A stretch of DNA of 64,000 nucleotides from JBBEBE01 sp040882505 (GTDB lineage Bacteria; Bacteroidota; Rhodothermia; Balneolales; Balneolaceae). The notes below the pieces were generated by a model that was given only the letters and a program-made list of their open reading frames with translations, was not told the DNA's origin and did no database searches. Positions 28,644 through 37,780 of the stretch are shown here, piece by piece. A program made the position numbers and the translations under genes. The DNA lies in NCBI GenBank assembly GCA_040882505.1, contig JBBEBE010000002.1:186001-250000 (forward strand), given 5' to 3'. Position 1 is the stretch's first letter. Each line of letters begins with the position of its first letter.

Positions 28644-30775
28644 CGTGAAAAGAGGGAACGGAGACGGTCTCCCAGACTCCGGCGATCTTCCTGCCGGTCG
28701 GGAACCCGTACAGGTTCGTCACTTTGTTGACCGGTAAGCAGGGATCGCAGCCGGTCCCGAAGCCCTTCGTCTCGGTAATCTTCACACGAAGCCGATTGGA
28801 ATTGAGCCGTCAACCCGGGCCGGTCCGGACGCATCAAACGTTCCGGTCGATGCGTTTCAATGTCACGAAGCAGGGTTCCGGCCAGAGGGAGTGCGCTGAC
28901 CGAGGAGCCCCCGATGCGTTCTCCCAGCGACCTGTCCCACCCGGTTCGAACCCCGATCACCAAATCGGGAGTGTACCCCACAAACCATCCGTCCCGGGCA
29001 TTCTGTGTTGTACCGGTCTTTCCGGCAAGCGGCACCGAAATTCTGTAGCGAGTTGTCAGGGGTGAAGCTGTACCGGATCGGGTCGTGTGGGCGAGCATGC
29101 CGCTGATTGTTTGACTCAGCTCCTCGGGAAGGCGCCTCTCCGATTCTTTCTTTTTGAACTCGTAAATCAAGGTTCCCTCCCGGTTGTAGATGGCACGAAC
29201 CAGCTGAAACGGATGGTGGACTCCCCCGGTTGCAAACAGACCGTATAGTTGACTCATCTCCAATAGTGAAGCTTCACCCGTTCCGAGCGCCATGGAGGGT
29301 TCGATTGGTTGGGGAGGCAATCCGGTTTCTCGCGCCATGTCGGCAACCTCTTCAAGTCCGGTATCGAGAGCGACATCCACGGCAATCGTATTTACAGAGT
29401 GGGCCAACGCACCCTGCAGGCTCCAGTAGCCTCCATACTCCTCATTTACATTCCGGGGTGTCCACTCCTCCCACGCTTCGTATTGACGCAGTTGGTTGTG
29501 TCGATAATCGCACGGCTTGGCACCTGCAGCGATGGCACTCGCATAGAGAACCGGTTTGAAGGTAGAACCGGTCTGGCGTCGCGCACGTACCTGGTCGTAT
29601 TGGTAATCCGGGTCGGGTGCTCCACCTACCCAAGCAAGAATTTCTCCATTGTGGGGATCCATCAACAGGATTCCTCCATTCATGCGGGCCGGATCCCAAC
29701 GGGTGCGGGCCGTCTCTGCCCGGTCGCTCAACTGCAGCTGAGCGTGCAGTTCGTTCATGTGTCGTTCAAAAGCGATTTCTGACAATTGCTGAAGTTCACG
29801 ATCCAGAGTGGTTTCGACGGTGAGCCCGTCCCGATAGAGATCATAGCTCTGTCCGTCCAATGCAGGTATGGAGTCCAGATGTTCCTGCAGTTGGACGCGA
29901 AGATGCTCCAGAAGGTGTGGAGCGGGGCGTTCAAACGGATCGGGGCGATGGTAGTCCAAGTCCAGTGGTTTGGACATCCAGTCGGCGGCTTCTTCCTCCT
30001 CGAGAAAACCGTACTTGGCCATCTGTTGGAGTACGAGATTTCTTCGTTCCAGTGCACGGTCGGGATATCGAAGCGGGTGGCGTGCCGAAGGTGCCTGCAG
30101 GAGCCCGGCCAGAAGAGCCGATTGGTGAGGGTCAAGACGGGATGTGGTACGCCCGAAGTAACGGTTGGCAGCCGTCTCGATACCGAATGTGTCTTCACCA
30201 AAGGAGACCGTGTTCAGATAGAGTTCGAGGATCTCATCCTTGTTGTAGACCTGTTCGATCCGCCGTGCCAGGACCATTTCCCGCATTTTGTCTTGAATCA
30301 GACCCAGAATACCGGTTCCCTGACGGGGAAAGAGATTCTTTGCAAGCTGTTGGGTCAATGTACTTCCACCGCCTGCGTCTTGTTGGAGAAGGAGCGACCG
30401 GACAGCGACTCGCATCAATGCACGCCGGTCTATACCGTTGTGTTCGTAGAATCGTATATCTTCGATTGCGAGGATGGCATCGATCAGATGGTCCGGAAGT
30501 GAAGCTGCTTTGACGGCAGAACGCCTTTCGACATACCAACTTCCAACGGATTCTCCGTTTCGATCGATCACCCGGGTCTGTTCAGGGTGGTGAATCGTTT
30601 GCAGATCTTCAAGGTCCGGCAGGGTCACAAGGATGCTTCCGATCCAGATGGCCATCAACAGAATCATGACCGCTGCCAATCCGAGAAGCGTGCGGAGCTT
30701 GAACCCGAATACAGATCCGGATCGCTGATTCTTGGTAGCCAGGCGACCTTTCGGTGCGTTTTTCGCTTGTTTCAT
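28640..30775 (-). CDS. class A penicillin-binding protein (transglycosylase/transpeptidase)
   Basis: Bifunctional peptidoglycan synthase of the PBP1A type. The 711-residue protein has a basic cytoplasmic tail, one membrane segment (about residues 28-50) and a GT51 domain with catalytic Glu105 in AILAIEDIRFYEHNGID and GGGSTLTQQLAKN. The transpeptidase domain contains the SxxK motif in QTGSTFKP (around 405), SVN, and KTGTTQNARDGWFVGYTP (around 590). The end is Arg/Asp-rich. It is convergent with dnaJ and 40 bases downstream of purE on the same strand. Confidence 0.94.
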   Translation of the reverse strand: MKQAKNAPKGRLATKNQRSGSVFGFKLRTLLGLAAVMILLMAIWIGSILVTLPDLEDLQTIHHPEQTRVIDRNGESVGSWYVERRSAVKAASLPDHLIDAILAIEDIRFYEHNGIDRRALMRVAVRSLLLQQDAGGGSTLTQQLAKNLFPRQGTGILGLIQDKMREMVLARRIEQVYNKDEILELYLNTVSFGEDTFGIETAANRYFGRTTSRLDPHQSALLAGLLQAPSARHPLRYPDRALERRNLVLQQMAKYGFLEEEEAADWMSKPLDLDYHRPDPFERPAPHLLEHLRVQLQEHLDSIPALDGQSYDLYRDGLTVETTLDRELQQLSEIAFERHMNELHAQLQLSDRAETARTRWDPARMNGGILLMDPHNGEILAWVGGAPDPDYQYDQVRARRQTGSTFKPVLYASAIAAGAKPCDYRHNQLRQYEAWEEWTPRNVNEEYGGYWSLQGALAHSVNTIAVDVALDTGLEEVADMARETGLPPQPIEPSMALGTGEASLLEMSQLYGLFATGGVHHPFQLVRAIYNREGTLIYEFKKKESERRLPEELSQTISGMLAHTTRSGTASPLTTRYRISVPLAGKTGTTQNARDGWFVGYTPDLVIGVRTGWDRSLGERIGGSSVSALPLAGTLLRDIETHRPERLMRPDRPGLTAQFQSASCEDYRDEGLRDRLRSLLTGQQSDEPVRVPDRQEDRRSLGDRLRSLFSR

Positions 30776-30815
30776 ACCGTCTGAAACGCAGGTTTGGTCG
30801 GGAAGTTTCCTGCGT

Positions 30816-31307
30816 TCAGGTCAGATTCTCTGTCTTCTCTCGTGACTCACGGGCCATCTGCTCATGATATTGCTGAAGGTTGATCGAGAGGGACTTGTCA
30901 GTCGTTGCGAGAATCCGAATGGCGAGAAGACCGGCATTCATCGCTTTTCCAATAGCAACCGTTGCAACCGGAATGCCGTTGGGCATCTGAACGATGGAAT
31001 ACAGGCTGTCGAGACCACCCAGTGCACTCGTCCGGATCGGGACACCAATAACCGGTAATGTGGTGTGACTGGCAAGCATGCCGGGCAGATGCGCGGCACC
31101 CCCTGCACCTGCAATGATCACACGCAATCCGCGATCCCGGGCTGTTTTTCCATACTCTGCCATGTCGTCCGGTGTTCGGTGGGCAGAGACGACCCGTTTT
31201 TCGAAGGGGACAGCGAAAGCCTCCAGGATTCCGGTCGCCTCTTTCATCGTGGGCCAGTCGCTGTCACTTCCCATGACAACACCGACGAGTGGATTGGATT
31301 TCTTCAT
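30816..31307 (-). CDS. purE: N5-carboxyaminoimidazole ribonucleotide mutase (PurE)
   Basis: Moves the carboxyl group of N5-CAIR to C4, giving CAIR in purine synthesis. The 163-residue class I PurE has VVMGSDSDWPTM, the catalytic His in SAHRTPDDM, and AGAGGAAHLPGMLAS. MPNGIPVATVAIGKAMNAGLLA completes the family pattern. It follows purK after 53 bases, so both subunits of the two-step carboxylation are made together. Confidence 0.97.
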   Translation of the reverse strand: MKKSNPLVGVVMGSDSDWPTMKEATGILEAFAVPFEKRVVSAHRTPDDMAEYGKTARDRGLRVIIAGAGGAAHLPGMLASHTTLPVIGVPIRTSALGGLDSLYSIVQMPNGIPVATVAIGKAMNAGLLAIRILATTDKSLSINLQQYHEQMARESREKTENLT

Positions 31308-31360
31308 TGGGCCGTGGTTGGTTTGGATGGATGTTCAGGATGGATGGCAGAACGTCTTGC

Positions 31361-32527
31361 TCAAATCCGCAAAGGCGCCGCAAGTTTGACACCTTTTTCG
31401 AGTAGTTCGTCACAATCATCTCCGAGTAGTGTAAGGTGCCCCATCTTCCGTCCCGGGCGGGAGTCCATTTTTCCGTAGATGTGCAGGTGCGCATCCGCCT
31501 CATTCAGGATGGCATCCGCCTGTTCGACGATGGCAGGACGCTTATCGGTACCCAGAAGATTGATCATTGCGACAGCAGGAACTCGTCGTTCGGTGGCGCC
31601 GAGTGGCCATCCGAGAACGGCTCGTACATGGTTTTCGAATTGTGAGGTGATGCAGCCTTCTATGGTGTAGTGACCGGAATTATGGGGCCGAGGGGCCGAT
31701 TCGTTGATCAGCAGTTCCCCCGATTGAGTCAGGAAAAATTCGTAGGCGAAGATCCCGATGCCATCAATGGCTTCGGTTGCCGTGAGGGCCATCTTCTGCG
31801 CTTTTTTGCGGATCGATTCTGAAACCGGAGCAGGGGATCGAACGGCGATGCAGATGTGATTCTTCTGAATGGTTTCACAACATGGGTAGACCACGGATCC
31901 GGTCTGGTTTCTCGCAACCTGAACGGCCAACTCGTGCGTGAAATCGACAAAAGCTTCGGCAATCACTTCGTGTCCCTTGTCGGCACCGAGTTGACTCCAC
32001 GCATCCCGGGCGTCGTCCGGACCATCCACCGTTCGGTTTCCATATCCGTCATATCCACCCTTGGAGGATTTCAGAAGGTAGGGCCATCCATGGTTGGCTC
32101 CGAATTCGTCAAGTTTCTCCGGGGAGTCCATGACGGCCCAAGGCGTGACACCGAGACCGGCAGATTCAAAGGTCTCTTTCTCGATCCGTTTGTTCTCGAT
32201 CATCGCAAAACTTTCGGGAGAGGGGTAGATCGGGGTTCCACTTGCATCGCGGACACGAAGCAGCAGTTCCGAGTCGATAAATTCGTTTTCCAGAGTGATC
32301 AGGTCGCATCCACGGGCAAAGTTGATCATGGCCTCTTCGTCCTCGAAGGAGCCGCTTGCGGTATGGGGTGTCATCCATTGAACCGGTTCATTCTCACTGC
32401 GGTCCGAGTAGACGGCGACCTGCAAACCAAATCGAAAGGCCTGTAGGGCCGTCATGCGGGCAAGTTGGCCGGCGCCAAAAAATCCAAGTTTCAAGTCTGC
32501 TTTGAGAGGTCGAAAAGTCTGCACCAT
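31361..32527 (-). CDS. purK: N5-carboxyaminoimidazole ribonucleotide synthase (PurK)
   Basis: ATP-grasp enzyme that carboxylates AIR to N5-CAIR, the substrate of the adjacent PurE. The 388-residue protein begins LKLGFFGAGQLARM (preATP-grasp domain). The ATP-grasp core includes YLLKSSKGGYDGYG, and the active site ESAPRPHNSGHYTIEGC is a PurK signature. It is divergent from prfA across a 186-base gap. Confidence 0.96.
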   Translation of the reverse strand: MVQTFRPLKADLKLGFFGAGQLARMTALQAFRFGLQVAVYSDRSENEPVQWMTPHTASGSFEDEEAMINFARGCDLITLENEFIDSELLLRVRDASGTPIYPSPESFAMIENKRIEKETFESAGLGVTPWAVMDSPEKLDEFGANHGWPYLLKSSKGGYDGYGNRTVDGPDDARDAWSQLGADKGHEVIAEAFVDFTHELAVQVARNQTGSVVYPCCETIQKNHICIAVRSPAPVSESIRKKAQKMALTATEAIDGIGIFAYEFFLTQSGELLINESAPRPHNSGHYTIEGCITSQFENHVRAVLGWPLGATERRVPAVAMINLLGTDKRPAIVEQADAILNEADAHLHIYGKMDSRPGRKMGHLTLLGDDCDELLEKGVKLAAPLRI

Positions 32528-32713
32528 GAAGTCGGTTCCGCTTGTAATGGATGGAATTTCGGGTTGCGGGAAAGGTACGAAATTTGTCGAAACCTTCCTT
32601 GGCAGACACGGTCGCTTTGGCGGGACTCTGCTGCTTTTTTTCTATCTTCGCCCCACAGGGTTCGTCGCTTGTTTGGGGAGACGGGCCGGTATCTGGACGT
32701 ATCGGAGACAACA

Positions 32714-33796
32714 ATGGATATTGAGTCAAAACTGGAACAGATTCGGGAACGATATGACGAGATTCAACAGGCGATGGCCGATCCGTCCATCTACGATCGT
32801 CCCTCCGAGTACCGGGAGTTGACGATCGAGCATACCCGCCTCAAAGAGTTGGTCGAGGATTTTGACCAATGGAAGGAGATTCGTGGTCATCTCCAGGGGA
32901 ATCGCGAGTTGCTGGATGCCGGCGCGGATCCGGAGTTGATGGAGATGGCTCGTGACGAGAGCCGGGAGATGGAGACAGCGCTCAAGGAGTTGGAAGATGA
33001 GATTCGGTTCAAGTTGATTCCGAAAGACCCAGAAGATTCCCGGGATTGCATCATCGAAATTCGTTCGGGGACCGGAGGAGATGAAGCGGCACTCTTTGCG
33101 GGAGATCTGTTTGAGATGTATCGCAGGTATGCCGAGTCGAAGAAGTGGAAGCTGGAGATGTTGGCTGTCCATCAGGGAGAGATGGGCGGGTACCGGGATG
33201 TTGTCTTCGGTCTGAAAGGAGACGGCGTTTATGGGGAGATGAAGTACGAAAGTGGTGTTCACCGGGTGCAGCGGGTTCCCGAGACCGAGTCCCAGGGCAG
33301 GGTTCATACATCGGCAGCCACCGTTGCGGTACTGCCGGAGGCCGAGGAGGTGGATGTAGAGTTGAACATGGGAGATGTTCGAATCGACACATTTCGCTCC
33401 AGTGGGGCCGGAGGACAGCATGTGAACAAAACCGATTCGGCGATTCGTCTGACACATGCGCCCACCGGAATCGTCGTCGAGTGTCAGGAAGAGCGTTCAC
33501 AGCACAAGAACAAGGATCGCGCCATCTCCATGCTAAGGAGCCGCCTGTATGACCGACAACTCGAAGCACAACGGGCCGAACGTGCAGCTGAACGGAAGAG
33601 TCAGGTTTCGACGGGGGATCGCAGTGCAAAGATTCGTACCTACAACTTTCCCCAAGGCCGGGTGACGGATCATCGTATCAATTTGACCCTCTACAATCTG
33701 GATGCCATCATGAAGGGAGAGGTCGGAGAGGTGATCCAGGCGCTCAAGGTACAGGACAACCTGGAGCGACTGCAGGTTGTCATGGATGAGCACTGA
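32714..33796 (+). CDS. prfA: peptide chain release factor 1
   Basis: Recognises UAA/UAG and triggers peptide release. I start at ATG 32714 (360 residues, the standard length); a longer frame from 32465 would overlap purK. The GGQ loop is in SSGAGGQHVNKTDSAIRLTH. The tripeptide anticodon region reads VPETESQGRVHTSAATVAVLPE-like, so the PxT motif is PET, an acceptable RF1 form. An N-terminal coiled coil covers residues 1-60. The gene stands alone; ppa follows after 142 bases with its own promoter element. Confidence 0.96.
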   Translation: MDIESKLEQIRERYDEIQQAMADPSIYDRPSEYRELTIEHTRLKELVEDFDQWKEIRGHLQGNRELLDAGADPELMEMARDESREMETALKELEDEIRFKLIPKDPEDSRDCIIEIRSGTGGDEAALFAGDLFEMYRRYAESKKWKLEMLAVHQGEMGGYRDVVFGLKGDGVYGEMKYESGVHRVQRVPETESQGRVHTSAATVAVLPEAEEVDVELNMGDVRIDTFRSSGAGGQHVNKTDSAIRLTHAPTGIVVECQEERSQHKNKDRAISMLRSRLYDRQLEAQRAERAAERKSQVSTGDRSAKIRTYNFPQGRVTDHRINLTLYNLDAIMKGEVGEVIQALKVQDNLERLQVVMDEH

Positions 33797-33848
33797 CCGG
33801 ACGGGTTCATTTCTGGGTTTGAGGCGAGCATCTCTTCCAAAAAACGGT

Positions 33849-33856
33849 TATCTTTG
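33849..33856 (+). promoter_or_regulatory. -7 element for ppa
   Basis: Plus-strand TATCTTTG, an exact TAnnTTTG, 82 bases before the ppa GTG start. A TTTG at 33818-33821 is 27 bases upstream, longer than the usual 19-21, so the -33 partner is doubtful. Confidence 0.45.
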
Positions 33857-33938
33857 GCGCGGCGTGGGTTCCCCGACCTTTTCAGTCAATTCGGAGAGCC
33901 TGAAGTATTTTTCAACTTATTGAGCAAGAGTCTGTTAC

Positions 33939-34553
33939 GTGAATTTCCCAAACCCCTTTTACAGATGGAGACCCCACCCTTGGCACGGCCTTGAAGTGGG
34001 AGACAATCCACCCAGTGTGGTGAACGCATTCATCGAAATCACCCCGTTTGACATGATCAAGTACGAGGTGGACAAGATGACCGGTTACATGCGTGTAGAC
34101 CGGCCGCAACGAAGCTCGTCCATGCCACCGTCTCTCTATGGATTTATTCCACGGACGTTTTGTGGGCCGCGAGTGACGGCACTATCCGATACCGCCAAAG
34201 TCGGGGACGAGGATCCTCTCGATGTCTGCGTATTGAGTGAGAGACCGATTGACCGGACAGAAGTCATATTGAGTACACGTGTGATCGGTGGCCTTCACAT
34301 GGTCGATCGTGGCGAAGCGGACGACAAAATCATCTCCGTGCTGCACAATGACCGATACTACAGCAACATCAAAGAGATTTCGGATCTGCCGGATGTACTC
34401 ACGGAGAGACTACGGCACTATTTTTCGACGTACAAACTGCTCCCGGGGTCCGACCCCAATGATGTCGTCGTCGAACGGGTGTATGATCGAAAACACGCCG
34501 GAACGGTGATCGAAGCAGCGGTCGAGGATTATCACGAGATGTTTGGAGAGTAG
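33939..34553 (+). CDS. ppa: inorganic pyrophosphatase (family I)
   Basis: Hydrolyses pyrophosphate to drive biosynthetic reactions. The 204-residue protein starts at GTG 33939. The substrate and metal residues are visible in KYEVDKMTGYMRVDRP, LYGFIPRTF and DEDPLDVCVLSERPI (the DxDPxD-type signature), then GEADDKIISVL. The N-terminus NFPNPFYRWRPHPWHGLEVG belongs to the variant family I subgroup seen in Bacteroidota and relatives. The gene is monocistronic between prfA and a permease gene. Confidence 0.94.
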   Translation: MNFPNPFYRWRPHPWHGLEVGDNPPSVVNAFIEITPFDMIKYEVDKMTGYMRVDRPQRSSSMPPSLYGFIPRTFCGPRVTALSDTAKVGDEDPLDVCVLSERPIDRTEVILSTRVIGGLHMVDRGEADDKIISVLHNDRYYSNIKEISDLPDVLTERLRHYFSTYKLLPGSDPNDVVVERVYDRKHAGTVIEAAVEDYHEMFGE

Positions 34554-34643
34554 ACGGATTCGTGTCGGGGTGGCTCAACCCCTGACAGGTGGCCGTTGTC
34601 GCACTCGGGGAGTACTTTCTCAACCTTGAAAAGGAGAGGGCGG

Positions 34644-35777
34644 ATGAGTGATGAGCGTTCGTGGTACAAAACGTACACCTGGGTGTTGGCAGGGTTGATT
34701 CTGACTGTGTATGCCATGACCGTGGCAAAGACACTTCTCCTGCCCATGCTCTTTGCCCTCCTCTTCTCGATTTTATTGGCACCGATTTGTGACTGGTTGG
34801 AGCGATTTCGTGTTCCGAGAGTCTTTTCGACAGCCCTTGTCATTTTGGGTGTGGGATTGATCATTGGTGGACTGCTTTTCCTCTTCTATCGCCAAATACT
34901 TCTCTTTACCGAAGATTTGGATATGATGGAACGTCGTCTTCGGGAATTGATCGGGAGTTTGGAGGGTGGAGTATCCAGTTGGTTCGGCCCGGGTTGGATT
35001 GGAGAATTTGATTCCCTCGAGGATCGTCTCTTTTCCCTGCTTCGAGACAACCTTGCATCCTTGACACAAGGATTGGCCGGTGCTGCTTCGGTTGTAACCT
35101 CTGCGTTTTTGATCCCGGTGTACCTCTTTCTGATCTTGATGTTTCGCAATTTTCTTCAGGAATTCCTGCTTCAACTTGTAGGCCGCGGAAATGATGTGCG
35201 GCTTCAACGGGCGACCCGAATATTTACCCGCGTGGGAGAGGTGGTGCAGTACTACATTGTCGGAGTCGGACTGGTCATCTTGATTCTTGCAACCCTCTAC
35301 TCCTCCATGCTCTGGCTTCTGGGGGTTCGACACGCCATCTTCTTCGGGGTATTTGCAGGTATGCTCAACATCATTCCATTCATCGGGCCGCTTTTTGGAT
35401 CCATCCTTCCGATCCTTTATGCACTGGTCACGATGGATTCCTGGATCTATCCAATCATCATCATCGCCGGATTTTACCTGGTTCAACTACTCGAAGGAAA
35501 TCTGTTGACTCCGGTCATCGTCGGAAGTCGCGTGAGTATGAATGCACTTGTAACGCTGGTTCTGCTTTTGATTGGTGCAAAGATTTGGGGCTTGGCCGGC
35601 ATGATCCTTTTCATCCCTCTTGGCGCCATTTTAAAAGTGGTTTTTGACGAAATCGAGTCCCTTCAGCCTTTTGGGTTTCTTTTGGGTCGAGTGCCGTCGG
35701 AGATGCAGTCTTCCAAGGGACCTCTGGCCCGGCGGATCAATCTTCTCGGACGCTCGGTTCGGGATTCGGATTCGTAG
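34644..35777 (+). CDS. AI-2E family permease (PerM-type)
   Basis: Polytopic inner-membrane protein of the AI-2E transporter/TqsA family, whose members export small molecules or act as ion antiporters; the substrate here is unknown. ATG 34644 is preceded by AAGGAG and gives 377 residues; a frame extends to 34596 without support. About eight membrane segments are visible, with a soluble central region and the family signature FFGVFAGMLNIIPFIGPLFGS followed by LLEGNLLTPVIVGSRVSMN. Its last 41 bases overlap the end of the convergent OstA-like gene. Confidence 0.88.
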   Translation: MSDERSWYKTYTWVLAGLILTVYAMTVAKTLLLPMLFALLFSILLAPICDWLERFRVPRVFSTALVILGVGLIIGGLLFLFYRQILLFTEDLDMMERRLRELIGSLEGGVSSWFGPGWIGEFDSLEDRLFSLLRDNLASLTQGLAGAASVVTSAFLIPVYLFLILMFRNFLQEFLLQLVGRGNDVRLQRATRIFTRVGEVVQYYIVGVGLVILILATLYSSMLWLLGVRHAIFFGVFAGMLNIIPFIGPLFGSILPILYALVTMDSWIYPIIIIAGFYLVQLLEGNLLTPVIVGSRVSMNALVTLVLLLIGAKIWGLAGMILFIPLGAILKVVFDEIESLQPFGFLLGRVPSEMQSSKGPLARRINLLGRSVRDSDS

Positions 35778-37191
35778 GACGATCCAACGAGAGGTCTGGA
35801 TCACGAGCGAGTGCATTCCGATAGCGTTCGCCTGGTTGGAAAGGTAGCTCGTCGGGAATGGGCGGGAAACGAGGGGTCTGGATCCCGGGTTGGTTCGGCC
35901 GCCGTTCGGGATTCCACTGAAATCGATCCAGTCGTTGTTCAGAGAGCGACGGACTCTCCGGGTGCCAGGACCCATCGATATTTTCCGTAGCCCGGAATCG
36001 ACTCAGCTCTCCTGCGTCGAAATGAAGCCGGAGTGTACCGTCTGCCGTGAGTTCGATGAGCCCGTCGGGTTCTCCCTGCTCATCCTGCTGCTGGTAGATC
36101 AGGTCGTTCTGCCGGATGACATCCATCTGTGAAATCTCTCCATCAGAAAACCGGGCAACGAGGGAATCTCCGCTCACTTGATGGAACCGTCCGATCGACT
36201 CCACCTCCATGACCGCAACCGGCTGCGGCCATGCCGTGAGGGTGTGAATTTGTTCGTTCCGGAATTCCGCTTCGATTTCCGGCCCGGTCAGTTGCAGACG
36301 CTCTTGCCAGAGGATCGGATCGGACCAGAGTCGGAAGAGTTCCCGATCACTTCGATAGTGAAGACTGTCTGCGATGGCACTCCATTCCGGATTCCAGATC
36401 CGAACCTGACCGGTGGCCTCCAGGGTCTGAATCGTGTCTTGTTCCAGTAGCAGAATCCGATCTGCAAAGAGATACGTACTATCCTGCCCCTCCTGGCGCA
36501 ACTGCATCATCCAGGCGTCTCCTTCCAGAAGCCGGCGGCCCGTGGAATCTGCTTCGAGATATGTTCCGGTGAGTGTCACCTCCTCTTCCAAATCAATGGC
36601 ATAAACGGATCCGTGAAGTTCGTACTGGTCGGCGAGTCGATCCATCCGGAGCGTATCGGCTTCAAAGTATTGTGTCGAGTCGGAAAGTTGAACTTGTCCC
36701 TGAAACGTACCGCGCTCACGCGCTTGATTGTAACTTCCTGTCTGTGCAACCAATACCCCGCGTTCATCTTCGAACCGGACCGGGGAGTGGAAAAAGGTAA
36801 GATTGGAGATACGGTCCACATCGACGGTTTCAGAGTAGAGTCGATGTTCTCCCGAGTGCAGGATGACTCGTCCCCGGAACTGGCTGAATTCGGTGATGGT
36901 GTTGTAGTGTAGGGTGTCTGCCCAGATGGTCTCCTGATCGGTCGTGATCTGGATATTGAAAGCATCAATGCGGTTTCTGTTCTGATACTGCCAAGCGCTG
37001 TCCGCTTCGATGGTCACCTGCTCGCTGGCCAGACGGACTTCTCCGATTAGTTTTCGAACCGGTTCCCCGTTGATGACACCGCCTTCTGCCGAACGAGCCT
37101 GAAGCAGTTCAACTTGGTCCTGAGCTTCTGCGCATACCGGAAGCCACAGCAGGAGGGGCAGAAGGAGCAGTATCTGTAGCAATCGATGCAT
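35737..37191 (-). CDS. OstA-like periplasmic LPS transport protein
   Basis: Periplasmic protein with repeated OstA/LptA-type beta-jellyroll elements, expected to bridge LPS from LptC towards the outer membrane. From ATG 37191 it has 484 residues: a signal peptide MHRLLQILLLLPLLLWLPVC ending in AEAQ, then repeated LptA-like strands such as ITTDQETIWADTLHYN and YFEADTLRMDRLADQYEL. The C-terminal stretch is Pro/Arg-rich with no beta-barrel, so it is not LptD itself. A longer frame reaches 37575 inside lptC. It lies 25 bases after lptC, and its end overlaps the convergent permease gene by 41 bases. Confidence 0.85.
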   Translation of the reverse strand: MHRLLQILLLLPLLLWLPVCAEAQDQVELLQARSAEGGVINGEPVRKLIGEVRLASEQVTIEADSAWQYQNRNRIDAFNIQITTDQETIWADTLHYNTITEFSQFRGRVILHSGEHRLYSETVDVDRISNLTFFHSPVRFEDERGVLVAQTGSYNQARERGTFQGQVQLSDSTQYFEADTLRMDRLADQYELHGSVYAIDLEEEVTLTGTYLEADSTGRRLLEGDAWMMQLRQEGQDSTYLFADRILLLEQDTIQTLEATGQVRIWNPEWSAIADSLHYRSDRELFRLWSDPILWQERLQLTGPEIEAEFRNEQIHTLTAWPQPVAVMEVESIGRFHQVSGDSLVARFSDGEISQMDVIRQNDLIYQQQDEQGEPDGLIELTADGTLRLHFDAGELSRFRATENIDGSWHPESPSLSEQRLDRFQWNPERRPNQPGIQTPRFPPIPDELPFQPGERYRNALARDPDLSLDRPTNPNPEPSVRED

Positions 37192-37216
37192 ATCCGGATA
37201 ATCGGTTGGCAGGTGA

Positions 37217-37780
37217 TCAATCAATGACGAGACGGCCACTCGGATTGGTAATGACATAACTGGAAAGATCACTTTTTCCACGGAATCCGGTTCCCCGGAT
37301 GCTGTCCTGCTCGGTGATGATGGTAACGGTACGGTCCGAACTGATCTCGTCCAGATCCTGACGCCAATGGAGATAGTTGCTTCGTAGTTGCCGCCCGGTG
37401 TCTGTAACGACTCGAACCGAGTCAAATAGTTCAAACACCCGACCCTGTGGATGGTACGAGGCTCGCCCACTCCGGACATCCGAAGTGATGCCTCCTGTGG
37501 AGTCGAAGAGCAGAATGTGAACCGGTCCGTGGATGGTGGTTTTTGAGATCTCTGTCCCCTGAGAGGTGACGGCATAGCTTCCGGTCAGCCGCATTTTCCG
37601 AGTCTCTTCCTCCATCATTTCCATCTCCAAATTCCAACTCTCGGTCGTGGTCAGTAGAGAATCCTGCAGGGCCTCTTCGACCTGCCGGGCGTCATACTCG
37701 GTGAGCTCTCCGCATCCGCTCATGCATAGAAACAGAAGAGCGAGCACAGGTGTGGATCGAAGTATGAATCGGTCAAGCAT
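37217..37780 (-). CDS. lptC: LptC-type LPS export lipoprotein
   Basis: LptC receives LPS from LptFG and passes it to the LptA-like bridge. The 187-residue protein has a lipoprotein signal with lipobox LCMSGC (Cys23), in contrast to the transmembrane anchor of E. coli LptC. The LptC fold pattern follows: KMRLTGSYAVTSQG, IHGPVHILLFDSTG, YHPQGRVFELFDSVRVV and LRSNYLHWRQDLDEISSDR. It overlaps the upstream AGCS symporter gene by 8 bases and is followed by the OstA-like gene, so the three form one transcription unit. Confidence 0.88.
   Translation of the reverse strand: MLDRFILRSTPVLALLFLCMSGCGELTEYDARQVEEALQDSLLTTTESWNLEMEMMEEETRKMRLTGSYAVTSQGTEISKTTIHGPVHILLFDSTGGITSDVRSGRASYHPQGRVFELFDSVRVVTDTGRQLRSNYLHWRQDLDEISSDRTVTIITEQDSIRGTGFRGKSDLSSYVITNPSGRLVID

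Noticed and set aside
27307..28785. 492-residue open frame antisense to dnaJ
   Set aside because: It overlaps dnaJ completely and parts of grpE and the PBP gene, has no domain-like pattern, and is a codon-bias shadow.
32465..32713. N-terminal extension of prfA
   Set aside because: RF1 proteins are about 360 residues and begin near the coiled coil at 32714; the extension would overlap purK antisense.
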